The notes under the pieces: generated by a model
Database searches by the model: none
Told to the model about the DNA's origin: nothing
Seen by the model: only the letters and a program-made list of their open reading frames with translations
Made by a program: the position numbers and the translations under genes
Assembly (NCBI GenBank): GCA_003640385.1
Contig: RCAB01000264.1
Span: 24,075-88,074 of the forward strand
DNA: 64,000 bases
Source of the DNA: Setaria digitata
Lineage: Eukaryota; Nematoda; Chromadorea; Rhabditida; Setariidae
Reading direction: 5' to 3'
Shown: positions 12,758-26,200 of the stretch, one piece after another
Numbering within the stretch: the first letter of the stretch is position 1
How the letters are laid out: each line of letters starts with the position of its first letter

Positions 12758-14885
12758 AAGTTAGACAGCTCCTGTGGTGCTAGTTTATAGTGCAAGTTTC
12801 TAATTTTTCTAATATAGCTCATTGATCCGATGCATCCAAGCATAAAATTGTGCAACTAGATGCTAACAAACATAGCCATAGCCATAAGTTACAATTGACT
12901 TTTTTGACTTTTAACCATTGCACTGATTGAAGTTTTTTTGTTTCATTTTAGAAATTGTAAACTGCTTAAAATTTTCATTTTTTTTCAATTATTTGATATT
13001 TTTACTTATTTCAATTTCTTTTTGTTTGTGCATTTGATGAACTAATTTTTTTCTTTTTTTTTTTTTCGCTAAATTACCTTTCCTAAAAGGTGTTTGAGTT
13101 CCTGGACATTGCTGTAGTATCTCTTTTTTTTTTTTAAATTATTGTATAGTTTATACACTTCTCTTGGATTACTCATTCGGATTATATTTTGTCATAAGTT
13201 AAATAATGAAATATTATCTGCTTGAAAATATCGGTTGACCTTTCATGATAAAAATTTCTCGTTGGTAAAAATCGAATCAGAAAGTGAATCTCGTTTAATT
13301 TACAGGCTTGTTTGAATTTCAACCTAGAAAACTGCTAAAATATTTGATTCGATAATTTAGTTATAATTGTAATAGATAGGCAATTGACATTGCTATTTGG
13401 TGAAAATTACAATGAACTAAATCGTATTGGAATGAGGCAATTTCACTTATCTCTATATTCACATAAAGTTAAAAATTTGAAATTAGCAAGGCGGAAATAA
13501 TTACAACAAGCTGTGGGATGTATTTGATAAATGAAGCTGAGATGATCAATTTGTTTGAATTCAGCTCAGGATGTGGACGAAAATGTGAAATAAATCAAAA
13601 TACAAATGGGAATTGAGTTGAATTTTAACCCATAACACGATATAATATGTGTGAAATATGCAAATGTAATTTGTTTCCTCTTTCTTCATCATCTCTTAAT
13701 ATTATTTATTAATATCCATCCGTTTTCCTATTTTTTTTTTTTTTTATTAAATTTTTTTTTTTTTTTTCTTTTCCTTTTTAGCACAAAAAAGAAAAAAAAA
13801 AGAAGGGAAGTGAAATAAACGGAAAATATCAAAATTTTGTCAGCAGCAGCAGTATTAGCTATTGAATTTGAAATAAAATAAAAAAGAAAAGTTTTTCTTG
13901 ACAAATGTTTGTTGTTATAGATTGAGGAGTGATAATGTGATTTGTTGAGAAAAAAAAAAAAAAAAAAAATAGAAAAAATTTCTTCTCGTATCTGCTAATG
14001 ATGCCAAATATTTTGTGTATGATAATGATCGATGCAATCCATCAACAAATGTAATTTCTTTTTTCTTTTTCTTTTTCTTTTTTAACTTCAAAGTAAAAAT
14101 ATCAACATTCTCAAATTCGATCTGCTCGATTCTTTCAGCTTTTTTATTTTATTTTCTTTTTTTTTCCCCCCCAAAATTTCAGTTCTTTTTAATTCACTTT
14201 CATTTCATTTCTTTCCTTTTTTTTTTTTCAATTCAATTTTTATCAATTCATTTAATTTCATTTAATTTCTATTTTTTTTTTGCATAATTCTTTTAATTAT
14301 TACTGCTAATCTATTCCTCAATTCATTTTATTCTTAATGATTAATTTACCCACTTTTTTTCCTGTCAATGAAAGAAGAAAAGGCAGTTCTTTTGTTTTCG
14401 AGTTTTTTTTTATCTTTTATGTCTTGTTATTTGTTTGTTTTTGTTTTTGTTTTTTAATCAAAAATTCATCTTCAATAATATTATTATTTTAGTGTGTTAC
14501 TGAAAGGAATTATTAAAATTTGAGACATCACCCATTTTTTTTTTCCCCAACTTAATATGCATATGATAAAATTTTCAAATATGTTATATAAATTTGATGT
14601 TGAGATTAGAAAAAATCTTTTTTTTTTTCTTCTTTTGGTTTTATATAAAAATTCTGATTAAAAAGAATTTTGCAAAAAAAGCAAGTGAAAAGAAAAATGA
14701 AGAAAATAAAATTTTTAAAGTAATTACGTAAATTTTCCAATTCTTAAGTGGCTAATTAAGTATGATGACGAAAGAGGAATATTTATAGTCTTCAAATACA
14801 TACTTGAGAAAAAGTTTTAAATGTAAAAAATTTGAACTATGGCAATTCCTTCCAGTTTCTTTTTCTCGTTTTCATTTCTTTTCTC

Positions 14886-14916
<31 letters not shown>

Positions 14917-15131
14917 ATGAATGAAGGAAACATTAGAATAATGTGTGCTCCAAAATCTGAAGTTCTCACTCAAATTTTTCAATTCAATGCTTCAAAAACA
15001 TTTTTGTTAATTTTCTTAATTCTTTTTTTTTTTTAAATCATTTCTTTGCATTAATTTGCTTCCTTCACCTGCCTAAAAATATATAAATTGTTATTTTCTG
15101 CGTCAATTATTAGAAATCATTAAGTTTTCAG
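11667..15131. other. Intergenic region between MYRF and the nAChR gene
   Basis: About 3.5 kb with no supported exon on either strand. It presumably starts with the MYRF 3' UTR. It contains long homopolymers: an A-run near 12720-12752, T-runs near 13730-13770 and 14040-14280, and a mixed A-run near 14887-14917. Open frames in the T-rich parts are low-complexity artefacts made of Phe, Leu and Lys. Confidence 0.6.
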
Positions 15132-15152
15132 ATGTATCCGCGCAATCATTAG
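15123..15152 (+). promoter_or_regulatory. Candidate trans-splice acceptor followed by a 6-codon upstream ORF
   Basis: TTTTCAG ends at 15131 and is directly followed by ATG at 15132. That ATG opens a six-codon frame ending in TAG at 15150-15152. The receptor ATG follows at 15177, in a different frame. If trans-splicing occurs at 15131 the mRNA would begin with this short upstream ORF and have a 45-base leader, which could reduce receptor translation. This is inference from sequence only. Confidence 0.4.
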
Positions 15153-15176
15153 TAATTAAATTTATTAATTTACAAT

Positions 15177-18100
15177 ATGATTCAGTTATTATCATTTCCA
15201 ACACTGTTATTATTATTACTAATATTACTGATACCATTATTATATGGTAACGAAGATGCAAAACGATTATATGATGATTTAATGGTGAATTACAATAAAC
15301 ATCGACGACCTGCACCTGGGCCAAATAAGCCAATTACTATAAGGCTTAAACTGCGTTTATCACAAATTATTGACGTTGTATGGTACCACCATTGTACTAC
15401 AAAATTTCATTAATTAACGATAACTAATAATCATTTTCTAAATGAATAATTCGACAATAATAGACACATACGAATTCATTATAATTAGTTGTAACATGTT
15501 CCGATGGTAATAAATTTTTGAGTAATCAAAAAAAATTCCGATGGTAATATGAACTGGTTAAAATCTAAGCAGCAAATGGGATAAAAAAAAAACTGATAGT
15601 TTGAAGTAATTGAAATTTTTGAGAAATTTTATTGCAACAGGAAAAGAATTTCAGAATCTTTTTTTTCTTTTTGAAATTTAAAATACTATTTTGCAGCATG
15701 AAATTGATCAAATTATGACGTGTAGTGTTTGGCTAAAGCAAGTGTGGATTGATAACAAATTATCATGGAATCCACAAATTTATGGTGGTGTAAGCGTACT
15801 CTACGTACCATATGAAATGATTTGGGTACCTGATATTGTTTTATACAACAAGTAATTCGTTTCTTATTAATCAATTAGTTTTGTAATTCTTAACAGGTGA
15901 TGTTAATGCAAAGAATTATTTATTTGAATAATAATTCAGTTTTTATTTTGAGTCTTATCAAAATACTGAACAAACAATCCTCTCCCAGTCATGTAAAGAT
16001 TAACAATTATAATAACTGATTACTGATAATTAGCTCATTAGCATTATTGGTAATTTTTGCTTAAATGAGGATGAACAATTGCCGCATGGAAAATCGTTTC
16101 GCACCATATTTATTTGAAAATTCAGTTACCCAACAGTGAGAGAGCAATTAACTTCAACTCTTTTACAGAAGTTTAAAGTTCAAACTAAATTTCATCTTTT
16201 ACCGCAATCGACTACAATTTTTGCAAATGAAAACTTAAATTTTATTCTGTAGTCAAAGTTTGCAGTCTATCATTTCTTCAAAAATTATGTTCTAATAAAT
16301 ATTTACAGTCCAGAACATAATTCAAAGTAAATAAAAAACACTAATTGAAAAATTTTCGATTTACATAGCATAAATTTGGTTAATTATGTGTTTATCATTA
16401 ATCTTGAATGAATCACTGACTTAAAATATTAAATGAAATATTAGAATAATTATTTTAGTGCCGATAGTAATTATAATATAACAATTAGTACAAAAGCAAC
16501 ATTACGTTATGATGGCCAAGTCACTTGGGAACCGCCAGCCATTTTTAAAACTTTATGCCAAATTGATGTTCGTTGGTACGTTTTTTTTTCCTTCTTTGAC
16601 TTGTTTTCACCATTTTTTTTTAATTTCTTCAAAAATTAATTAAATTTTATAGATAGAATTGATCATTAAATTTAAAGTTAACTAGAGACTGAATATATCG
16701 TCCTGTATATTACAGGTTTCCGTTTGATGAGCAGCAGTGTTACTTCAAGGTGAAAATTTCGAATTTTTTTCTTTGCCATTTTATCTCAATTTAATAAAAT
16801 TTTGCGGAAATTATTTCCAAATCAGAAAAAAAATTGCGCCAAGTTGGATATTTCAAATATTTGCAGTTCGGTTCGTGGACATATTCAGAGAATTTGCTAA
16901 ATTTGGAGCTTCTGGATGGCAAAGTTCGTTATGAAAAAGAAATGAATGAAAATGGTGAAATGGTTAATATTACAATTGTGGACGAAGGAATTGGTAATAT
17001 TTCATGTTGCTTATTTAATTATTGCTCTTTTTAATTAATATTGTTTTATTATTATCATTATTATTGCCAGTATTAATATTAAAATTGCTTTATTCAGTAT
17101 CATTTTATTGTTTAAATTTTTTTTTTTTATTGTTATTGTTTAATTCGTTAATCATTCTGCAAAAAATCAGGAGTATTAGTGTTATAATTAATTGAAATTA
17201 CTAATATTTTTTTTTTTTTATTGCAGATCTTTCTGATTATTATCCATCAGTGGAATGGGATATAATGTCACGGGTTGCAAAACGACGTACAAAAAATTAT
17301 CCAACCTGTTGTCCAGATGGGACATATATTGATATCATGGTGATAAATGATCACTTATCATATTATCAGAAATTAAATGAAAACCTTTTGTTATGCAATT
17401 GTTCAACTGTTTAAAGCTTTTAAACAGTTAAGCTAGAGTCACTATTCACTGAAATAAAAGCACATTGTAATAATTGCTAGTGACTCGAGCCAGAATCATG
17501 ATTGCTACCGGTTCAATGATGATTTAGGTTTAAATATTTTTTCAGCTAAATCAGCCTCATGAATTTAGGTATAATCATTGCTAGTGATTCGGGCCAGAAT
17601 CATAATAGGCCTGTTTTTTTTTTTTTTTTCAGTTCTACCTAGAACTACGTCGTAAACCACTATTTTACACGGTAAATTTGGTATTTCCATGTATTGGCAT
17701 ATCATTTCTCACAATTGTTGCCTTCTATTTGCCATCACGAAGTGGCGAAAAAGTTACGCTATGCATTTTGACGTTGGTTGCGTTGACTGTTTTCTATCTT
17801 TTGTTGGTTTGTTTTTATTTTTTATTTTTTGAAAGTTTTATAATTTAAATAAAAATTTTGAAAATTAACTATAATTTTGCTTCTTTTTTTTATTGAATTA
17901 AAAAAGGATTGAAGCAAATATTATTACATTTAATTTGAGAAATAAATGAATAAATTTTTAAATGTGTAAGAATTTACTAATTGTGTTTTTTTTCGAGAAA
18001 ATTTTTTCTTAAAATTATTAAAAATTTTTGTTATATACATTTATTTGCCTTGGAAAGTAATATAATGTAATATCTAATCAGCGTCAACGGATAATTTTTA

Positions 18101-20256
18101 AATCAATTTATTTTATTAACACTAAAATTCAGACCAGTTGGTTTGTAGCTGAACGATTAATTAATTATAGATTAAAAATTAAAAAAAGTCAGCTGGGACG
18201 AGAAAGAGACCGGTAGTAGTTTGGAAAAATAAATTTTAACTGTTTGACCACTTGAAATGATAAAATTAATAATTCGTTATGATAATTTCTCTCATCAGTA
18301 ATTAATTGACGAAATAATTAAATTAATATTGCGAAACAGAAAGATATTATCCCAGCAACAAGTATAGCTTTACCTTTAATTGGTAAATATCTCTTATTTA
18401 CAATGATTATGGTCTCACTCAGTGTAGTTGTCACTGTCATATGTTAGTTTCTTTTTTTCTTTTTTTTTTTTCGATAAAAGTTTTCTGTAAAAAAAAAAGA
18501 CAAGAAGAATTCCTTTTTTTAAAAGGAAAAGTTTACATTTTTAACTGAAAACGTGAACGATGAACTTTTAAATACTTTTTTACAAACAAATTTCAAACAA
18601 AGTAATTGGTAATTTCAATTGAAAGTTGTAATTTTTTTTTTTTTTTTAATTTTTTTGGGGAAAAAAAGTAAGGCTAATAATAATTTAATTCTTGGCAGCA
18701 CTGAATTTGCATTTTCGAAGGCCAGCAACCCATCGAATGCCTAATTGGGTTAAATGGCTATTTCTTAGAACATTACCAAAAGTACTGCTTATGCGACGGC
18801 CAATGATAATTAAAAATGATGAAGCATTTCGAAAGGTTGGCCATCGACGAGGCGAATTATGTATGATTTCAAAATTTTTTATTTTTATTTATTTATTTTT
18901 TTCACTGGTTAAAGTGTAAAGATGAAGTTTTTTTTTTTGTTTAATAGATAAAAAAAATATTTTCAGGAAAAATTCATCGATGAAAATGAATATCTTTTAA
19001 AAAATGACGCAAATCTAGAACTTTTTTTTTGTCCCTTTTAGAAATGGAAAAAGAGAAGAAGGAAAAAAATTTTCGTAATTAATTAATTAATTTTTCTTTT
19101 TTTTTGTACCAAAATATCTATAGTTATTTTTTGAGAATAATTTCATTTTTTTTAGCTGAAAATATAACGATTAATCGTCATGAGCAAATGGTAAAATGTG
19201 ATGCATGCCATCATGCCAATCATCAAATTAATGAGCGAATTCAGAAGCTTTATCATTCACCGTATGTTATCCAAGCATTCGAGAATGTATGCTTTATAGC
19301 GGAATTATTAAAGAAGAAAGATCGTGATGCTATGGTAAATTATTTATTCAAATGCCTAAATTGAGTTTTTAGATCAGCAATATTTATTTTCGTAATTTGA
19401 AACAACAACAAACTAATGCAATGATTAATTAGCATTTTACCATTAATAAATTGTGTGTTAAAAGAAAAAAAAAAAAGATTTCTTTTCTCCTTTGTCACTT
19501 TTTTTTTTTTGTAAATAATTTCTCGCAAACATATTCTTGTTTAATGCAAATTATTCATTTATTTTTGATTATAATTAGCAATTTAACAACCGATAAAAAT
19601 TAAATTTTTATTTTTTTTCACTGCATTACTAAGTGTTTCGTTTCTTTTTTTTTGTTTATAATCAAAGAGGTTAATCAAGTTAGTTCAATTAACAGGCGTT
19701 TTATGAAATTTTATTTTAGATTGATGAAGATTGGAAATTTGTTGCAATGGTACTTGATAGATTATTCCTCTTTCTTTTTTCAATTACCTGTTTTTCGGGT
19801 ACGGCGCTAATTCTCCTTCAGGTATTTTAATCCAAATTTCTTTTTACTCTATTCAAATACAAATTTTGAGCAAAATAAAAGTACTTGTAATTGAATTTAA
19901 GATGTTACTGGAATTTTGGATTCTTTTAAGCAAATATTTCATACATTTTTATGGGGAAATTTTGCAAAATGTTTAATTGTTAGATTGTTCTATTTTAGAT
20001 TTTTGAAAAAAAATTGAAATTATTTAACAATTTTTTACTAAATAATTTCAAATCTTCAGCGAAATTAAGATCATTTGAAATTTCGTAATTTAGGAATGAT
20101 CGTTTAAGCACTAAATTTATTGATGACTCTTTTTTTTTTTCAGTCAAAAAGTTTCTATGGAAATCAGTGTTTAAATAATTTATAAAATATGCAAATTAAT
20201 TAATTTTTTATTTATAGGCACCAAGTTTGTACGATACACGGCAAGCTATCGACTAG
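15177..20256 (+). CDS. Nicotinic acetylcholine receptor alpha-type subunit (UNC-38/UNC-63-like), 12 exons
   Basis: Exons: 15177-15377, 15697-15851, 16459-16575, 16716-16749, 16867-16993, 17227-17339, 17633-17806, 18340-18442, 18699-18860, 19156-19334, 19720-19821, 20218-20256. They join in one frame to 501 residues, the normal size for this family. Visible parts: hydrophobic signal peptide (1-23); ligand-binding domain with a WVPD motif; Cys-loop Cys152-Cys166 with exactly 13 residues between; vicinal Cys239-Cys240, the mark of an alpha subunit; M1 (about 259-282); M2 (about 290-308) preceded by GEK, as in cation channels; M3 (about 320-341); a cytoplasmic loop with a CDAC pair; M4 (about 463-488). 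It should form an acetylcholine-gated cation channel in the plasma membrane with other subunits. Loop C (YPTCCP) and the tail (APSLYDTR) suggest the levamisole-receptor UNC-38/UNC-63/ACR-6 group, but I cannot fix the orthologue without a tree. Confidence 0.93.
17473..17611 (+). repeat. Imperfect direct repeat in nAChR intron 6
   Basis: A segment of about 36 bases containing ATTGCTAGTGA and CCAGAATCAT occurs at about 17474-17509 and again at about 17576-17611, roughly 102 bases apart. It differs at a few positions. Both copies lie upstream of the exon 7 acceptor. No coding potential; origin unknown. Confidence 0.7.
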
Positions 20257-22324
20257 CAAATTTATTACAAATTGTTAGAAATGATATCAATTATATTTAT
20301 TGAATTATTCTAAAAGAAAATAAAAAATGATAATAAATTCTTGTTATTCGTATTTTTTAGTTTTCTTCTTTTTTTTTCCCCCCCAATTAGTTACTAACTT
20401 CATAAATGAAGAAGACATGTCAAATATTCGACCTGATCCTGCAGGTTAAAAGGTAGCGGCTATTCTATCTATTTTCCTAATCCTATCATAATTGATCAAT
20501 TGATTCGGTTACATATTTAGTCACTGATAATACGGTTGCGTTTTGTCTTGCTTGTTTTCTATCAATGAAAATAGTACGATGAGACAAGTATTTAAAAAAA
20601 AAGGAAGAAAAAAGCAACTTATCAAGCATTATCACTTGGAAGGTCATTCAGATAGCTGTTTTGGAGGTCACTTTGATGGATGAAAAGTTGCATTGATCTC
20701 TTAATCAGAGATTTTGCCAACATTTTGGAGTGATCAAGAAATATGTCGAGAGTGATGAAGCTATAACGAAATAAGAAAAGATTATGAAAACTGTTTAAAT
20801 CAGAGCTGCTATCAGTTATCATTCTTTTTGTTGCTATCATTCATTTCAAAATTCCTTGCTACTACTACACTTCGTTCATCTCCCGCTTTTCCGCAATGGG
20901 AAAGTTGTTAGATTTAGAAAAAATAATCTTCATAAAAAATCCATCAACTTTTTGCCCATAGAAGGAATAAATGCAGTGTTAATTTCTAATTGTTGCTAAA
21001 AAAAAATAATTATTCAATTAATTGAAATCTAATTTCTAATAGATTTAGTGCGATTAATTTCAGCGACTGAAAGAATTTAAACCATTAAACTGCTATCATA
21101 ATTACGAACAGTGGCTAGTTTCCAATGATAGGATTCGTATAACGTTTTGGTTTTTCTAGAGATGGTAATTGAATAAGTTCAAAGACAATTTAATAAGCTA
21201 AAAAATTGTTAAACCAATCAACCCAAAAATGATAAAAAAAAAAAAAAAAAACTTTTCGTTATTTAATTCATCCCGTGATCACGATAAAGCATTGTTATTC
21301 TCATAACTGCTATTGTTTATATTATTACTATTATTATTATTTAAATAATTACAATTACTTACTTACAGCAAGGCAAAAACGAAACAAAATTTTTGTTTTG
21401 CTTTTGCTCGATATTGCCCATATCAATAAACGAAAAGTGCAATGATCACCCGGTGGATGATAGTGAACTTACCCGTTTTTTAGGTAGCAAATTTTAACAC
21501 CTTAAGCTAATTATATCAATATTTGCTGGTAGTTTTTTTGTTTCTTCTCTCTCTTTTTTTTTTTTTTTTTTTTGAGCCAAATTCTATGTTAGCTTTTCGA
21601 ATTCTTATTAGTTAATCAGCCAAGTTGGAAGCTAGATAAATTTGGTAACAAAGTATATCAGTTGATTATCACCATCCTTCCTTCTCCTAAAACTTGGAGT
21701 AAATTTTTTTTTTTTTTTACAAGAAAAGAAAAATTTACGGATTTTAATAATTAATTTAATCAAATAGAGAACTTGTCTCAATTTATATTTTTTTAAGTTC
21801 AATTTATATTTCCAACTAAATTCTTCTCTTTAATCAAAAAAGTAGCATTATTCAATGATAAAAAGTGTTGACAAAGGATTTTTTCATATTTCTGCAATTA
21901 GACAAAAGAACAAAATCAAGTTATTCTACAAATTTTTTTTCCTTTAAAATATAGTTAATTATATTAATTACTTAATTACAGCTGTGATTACATTTAATGC
22001 TACCTGTTTCACTTTTTTGGAAATAAAATTTTAGAATTTTGACAAAATAAAAAAATAAAAATTAACAAACTGATGTAAATGTTATTAGTTAATATTTTAC
22101 GTTTACTTTTTTTGGCAAATTTGATAAATAATTAATTTTTTACTGGTTAAAGTTTAAATATTAATTTTTATAATTATCAATTTGATGAAGCATTTGTGAA
22201 CAATTTCCTATTTATTAAGAAGCAATGTCCCCTGTTTCCTTCACCACCAATAGATATTCAAAAAAAAGCAGCGATTATTTGAGCTATTTCGTAATTAATT
22301 TCAATAATGATATTCAATAATAGC

Positions 22325-22366
<42 letters not shown>
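22325..22366. repeat. ATT trinucleotide microsatellite
   Basis: Fourteen perfect ATT/TTA units in a row, flanked by copies of TAGCTATTA on the left and ATAGCTATTA on the right. Non-coding. Confidence 0.95.
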
Positions 22367-22367
<1 letters not shown>

Positions 22368-23259
22368 GCTATTACTGAATACGCTTTCATGCTTAAAGCA
22401 GAATTAATATCTTACTAATACACACAAACAATTGCATATGAATTGAACAAAAATAATCAAATTTAAATGTAAGATAAAACCTTTCTGGAAATTCATCCAA
22501 AATTCATGCTTCTAAAGTAAAAATTGTTCAGTACAATATGAATTATTAGTACTTATTCGGAATTCAAATTACATGCAATCGCTTTTGCATTCCTGTTCTT
22601 ACTATATAAACCTAGGCAATTCTCGAGAAGAGAAAAAAACCTTAAAAAAAAACTTAACAAAAAAAATTTTTGTTTAAAACTTCAACAAAAATCTCGTCTT
22701 ATTTTTTAATTTAAATTTCGAACAATTATGAAATTTTTATTCTATCATTCTATCAAAGTCTAATTTCAAAAGTTTTCAAAAATTCTTGAACTTCAGTATC
22801 AGTAGAAATTTCGTATTTGAAATCAAATGAAGCAAAATTCAAACGTACCATATTAATTAACTGTTATGTAAATTTAATTATTAAAAATTTAAAATGTTAC
22901 ATTATTCAATAATTATATCATTTCTGAAACTATTTTATAATCACAAATTTTTCATTTATTTCCTGGCTTGATGAATTTAGCAAAAACAAAATAAAAAAAA
23001 CAATCAGAAATAAAAATTCTATCCAGTTAATATAATAAACTTGCATCAGCAGTAAAATAATATCATTAAATGAAATTATTTCCAATTATTACATCATATC
23101 AGTAGTTTTAAAGTGATAAATAGTTACTTGAAACAAACTTAAAATCATTCTATCACTTGACATTTTCCTCAAAATTCGATTTTTAATTAAAAAAGTTTTT
23201 TGTTCTTTCCTTAATCGCATAATGTTATTATGTGATTTTTTCCTTTACCTTTCTATTTT

Positions 23260-23293
<34 letters not shown>

Positions 23294-26200
23294 GTTTATC
23301 GATAATGAAAGGATGAAATACATTAGTACTGATAATATCATCACAAGATACGGTAGTGCATTAAAACTATCGCCGATTATTTGGTTTAACAATTCTTCTG
23401 ATATGATCGATACGTATTCCAAATCATCTGCATACAATTATAATCATGATATTATTCTGTATAAAATAATCCTTTTAGCCATTCAAAATTTAAAAAATTA
23501 CAATTTAATTGATTGTATTTATCAAATTTATGCTAAGATATTTATGCAAGAAAAGCTTAAAATTTTCAAATTTACCTTAATCTTGATCAGTAAATAAAAT
23601 TCAAAAAGCATGCAATTTTAAATTTTAGGAAATAAAAATTTTTGTCAAAAATTTCTCACATATTTAATTTCTAATTAAAATATTTTTCAGTACTTCAGAA
23701 TTATTAAGTAAAACTTTATGATGTGTTCTCCGGTAATTACAAAAAAAAAAAGAATTAATTCTCCCTCACTTGCCATGATTTATGCTTACTATATTAATTT
23801 AAAAAACAAAAAAAAAAGCAAGGAAAAAAACTTCTCGAACTGAAATAATATCATTTTCAGAATCATAAAATTAAAATTTACAAAAATTCAAGTTGCATCA
23901 TCCTTAACAAAGACTAATATCGGTTTTAATTGATCAGAGAAGACAATTATACTTATTTTAATTGCATATATTAATGTTGAGGATAATTTTTTTTTTCAAC
24001 ATAAAAAAATTAATTATAGACATTTTGAGTATTTTATGAGTAATATTTTATGGATTACCATGTCTTTTTAACTAAATTATAATTTGTAGTTTAGCCATGA
24101 AGTTTTGATGAACTTTTAATAAAGTTTTAGCTTAATTAAACCTCCATGATGAAAAGCTAGCTATGTATTAATACTTTTAGATTAGTAAAAATGTGAAAAA
24201 AGAAAAAAAAAAAAAAGAATTACGACGACCAACAATATATTCTATTACCGTTAAAGAGGCAAATGATAATAGAGCGTATGAGATGGCATAAATTTTCCTC
24301 TGATATTATGTGCATTCCTATTATAAATTCTGTATTTATATTTCGAATTCCATATTTTTATTTCTAATTTTATATTTGCATTTCGTTTTTTTGTTTAACA
24401 CTCTACTATGACTTTCTTTCGTTTCGTTTCTTTTTTTTTTTCTTTTTGTAATTGAGATGCTTAGAAGTTTATAAATTGTCAAAATCGGAGTAATTAATTT
24501 TTCTTTAAGTTAATTAAACCCTATCTTTCATGGTTCATTGGATATTTTTTCCATTTCGAATTTGAATTTCAGATTGATTTTTTTCAGGCGACACATTGCT
24601 ACTGAATCACATCGACCATGCAATTTATTACATTTTTATTGAATGAATGTTTTCATTTCTTCTTTCTGTAACAACGACAAGTAATTTTTTCTTATATTGC
24701 GCACACGTATGGTATATTTATTTACACGTACGTGAATCCAAATTATACGAATTCATTAATTTTTCTAAAAAAAAAAATATTACTTTATTATGGACGTAAG
24801 CAGGACTATCTAACTTTATAATTGGCAGAAATAAAGCATACATTAATCATGATTTGCTAGTTTAAAAAAAAAAAATTCAAAGTTTAACGAATAATTTTTA
24901 TGGTAAGAATAGTTTGATACTATACCACTTGGCGAAATGGTGTATAGGAATTTGTTACTTTCACCGTAATTTTGGGATAATTTAAATTCATTATTTGTTA
25001 ATAATATTTAGTTTAATTTAGCTTCTATAAAAATTCCAAAATTACTGCAGGATAATTAATTTTTAGTTTTTCTATTAAAAATTTGTGATATATAATTTCT
25101 ATATATAAATACTTCAATCTAAGTACTACATTTCATTTTTCTATCATATATTGTCTATATAATTAAGTGTGCTAATTGCGTTCTTTCTTTTTCTCCCTCT
25201 CTTTTCTATAATTTTCAATGTCTTTTCTTTAAAACTTATCTTTTTGTGAGCATAAATGAGTAAACAAATGATGTATGAAATGGTACTTTAATTAAGTTTA
25301 GTTGAACTTATTAATTAGTTTTACTTCTTTCTTCCTTCCTTTTTTTTTAATGAGCAAATTTATTGCCAAGACGTACAAATAGAAATTATCAGTCGATTTT
25401 ATTAAAATTATTTTATTTAGATTTTTTTCTCTCTTGTTGAAATGAGAAGAAGCTGACTTAATCTTCTTTAGTTTTACAATATGTCTTCTAAAAAATGGAC
25501 CTTTAACTATATCGTTTAAAAATTTTGTCCAGAATCTAAAAAAAGAAAAGAAGTTGAAGTTTAAATCAAAAGAAGTGTTAATTTCATTTACCTTTGGTCA
25601 CTTTTCTAATAACCTGAAGCTACCGGCATTTTTTCCACTTTTTTTCTTGACATCTTATGAACATATGTATCTCTTGATAACGACAAAATTTTTAATTGTT
25701 ATTTAATTATTTTCATTTAATTGAAATTATTTGTTTCCATAATAACTGTTTTATTATTATCATCCATATGAATTTGTAATTATTTCAATCTTATTATTCC
25801 TTTTGTTGTTTTTATGTTATTGCTATTGTTGTTGTTTGCTAAATAAATAAATAAGTAAAAATCTCAAAGCTGCAAATTCAAGTTTTTCGGTACAGTATCA
25901 TTTTTAACACATAATTTTATTACGCTTTGAAACGTTTTGTTAAAACCTTATCTCAAATCAATTAGTTTTTTCTTCAGAAAAATTTGCTAGCCAAGTTTGA
26001 TCTTGATTTCTATTTAACACACTGTTCGGCTGAAATATTCTCTGACACTTTTTGGTCTAATTTTTTTTTTTTTTTTTTTTTTTTGTAGCAAAACAAAATC
26101 GTTTTCAGCATTAACATTTTTCCATTCATTTATGAACTTCAAATTTTATTTCTAAAAAGATGAACTGATTTTAATAGATGCAAAATTTTGTTGGAACAAA

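Noticed and set aside
14015..14287. 90-codon Phe-rich open frame
   Set aside because: Made of T-runs only; composition is not protein-like.
23232..23597. 121-codon open frame after a long T-run
   Set aside because: Begins with poly-Phe, has no splice sites and no family resemblance; likely chance in AT-rich DNA.
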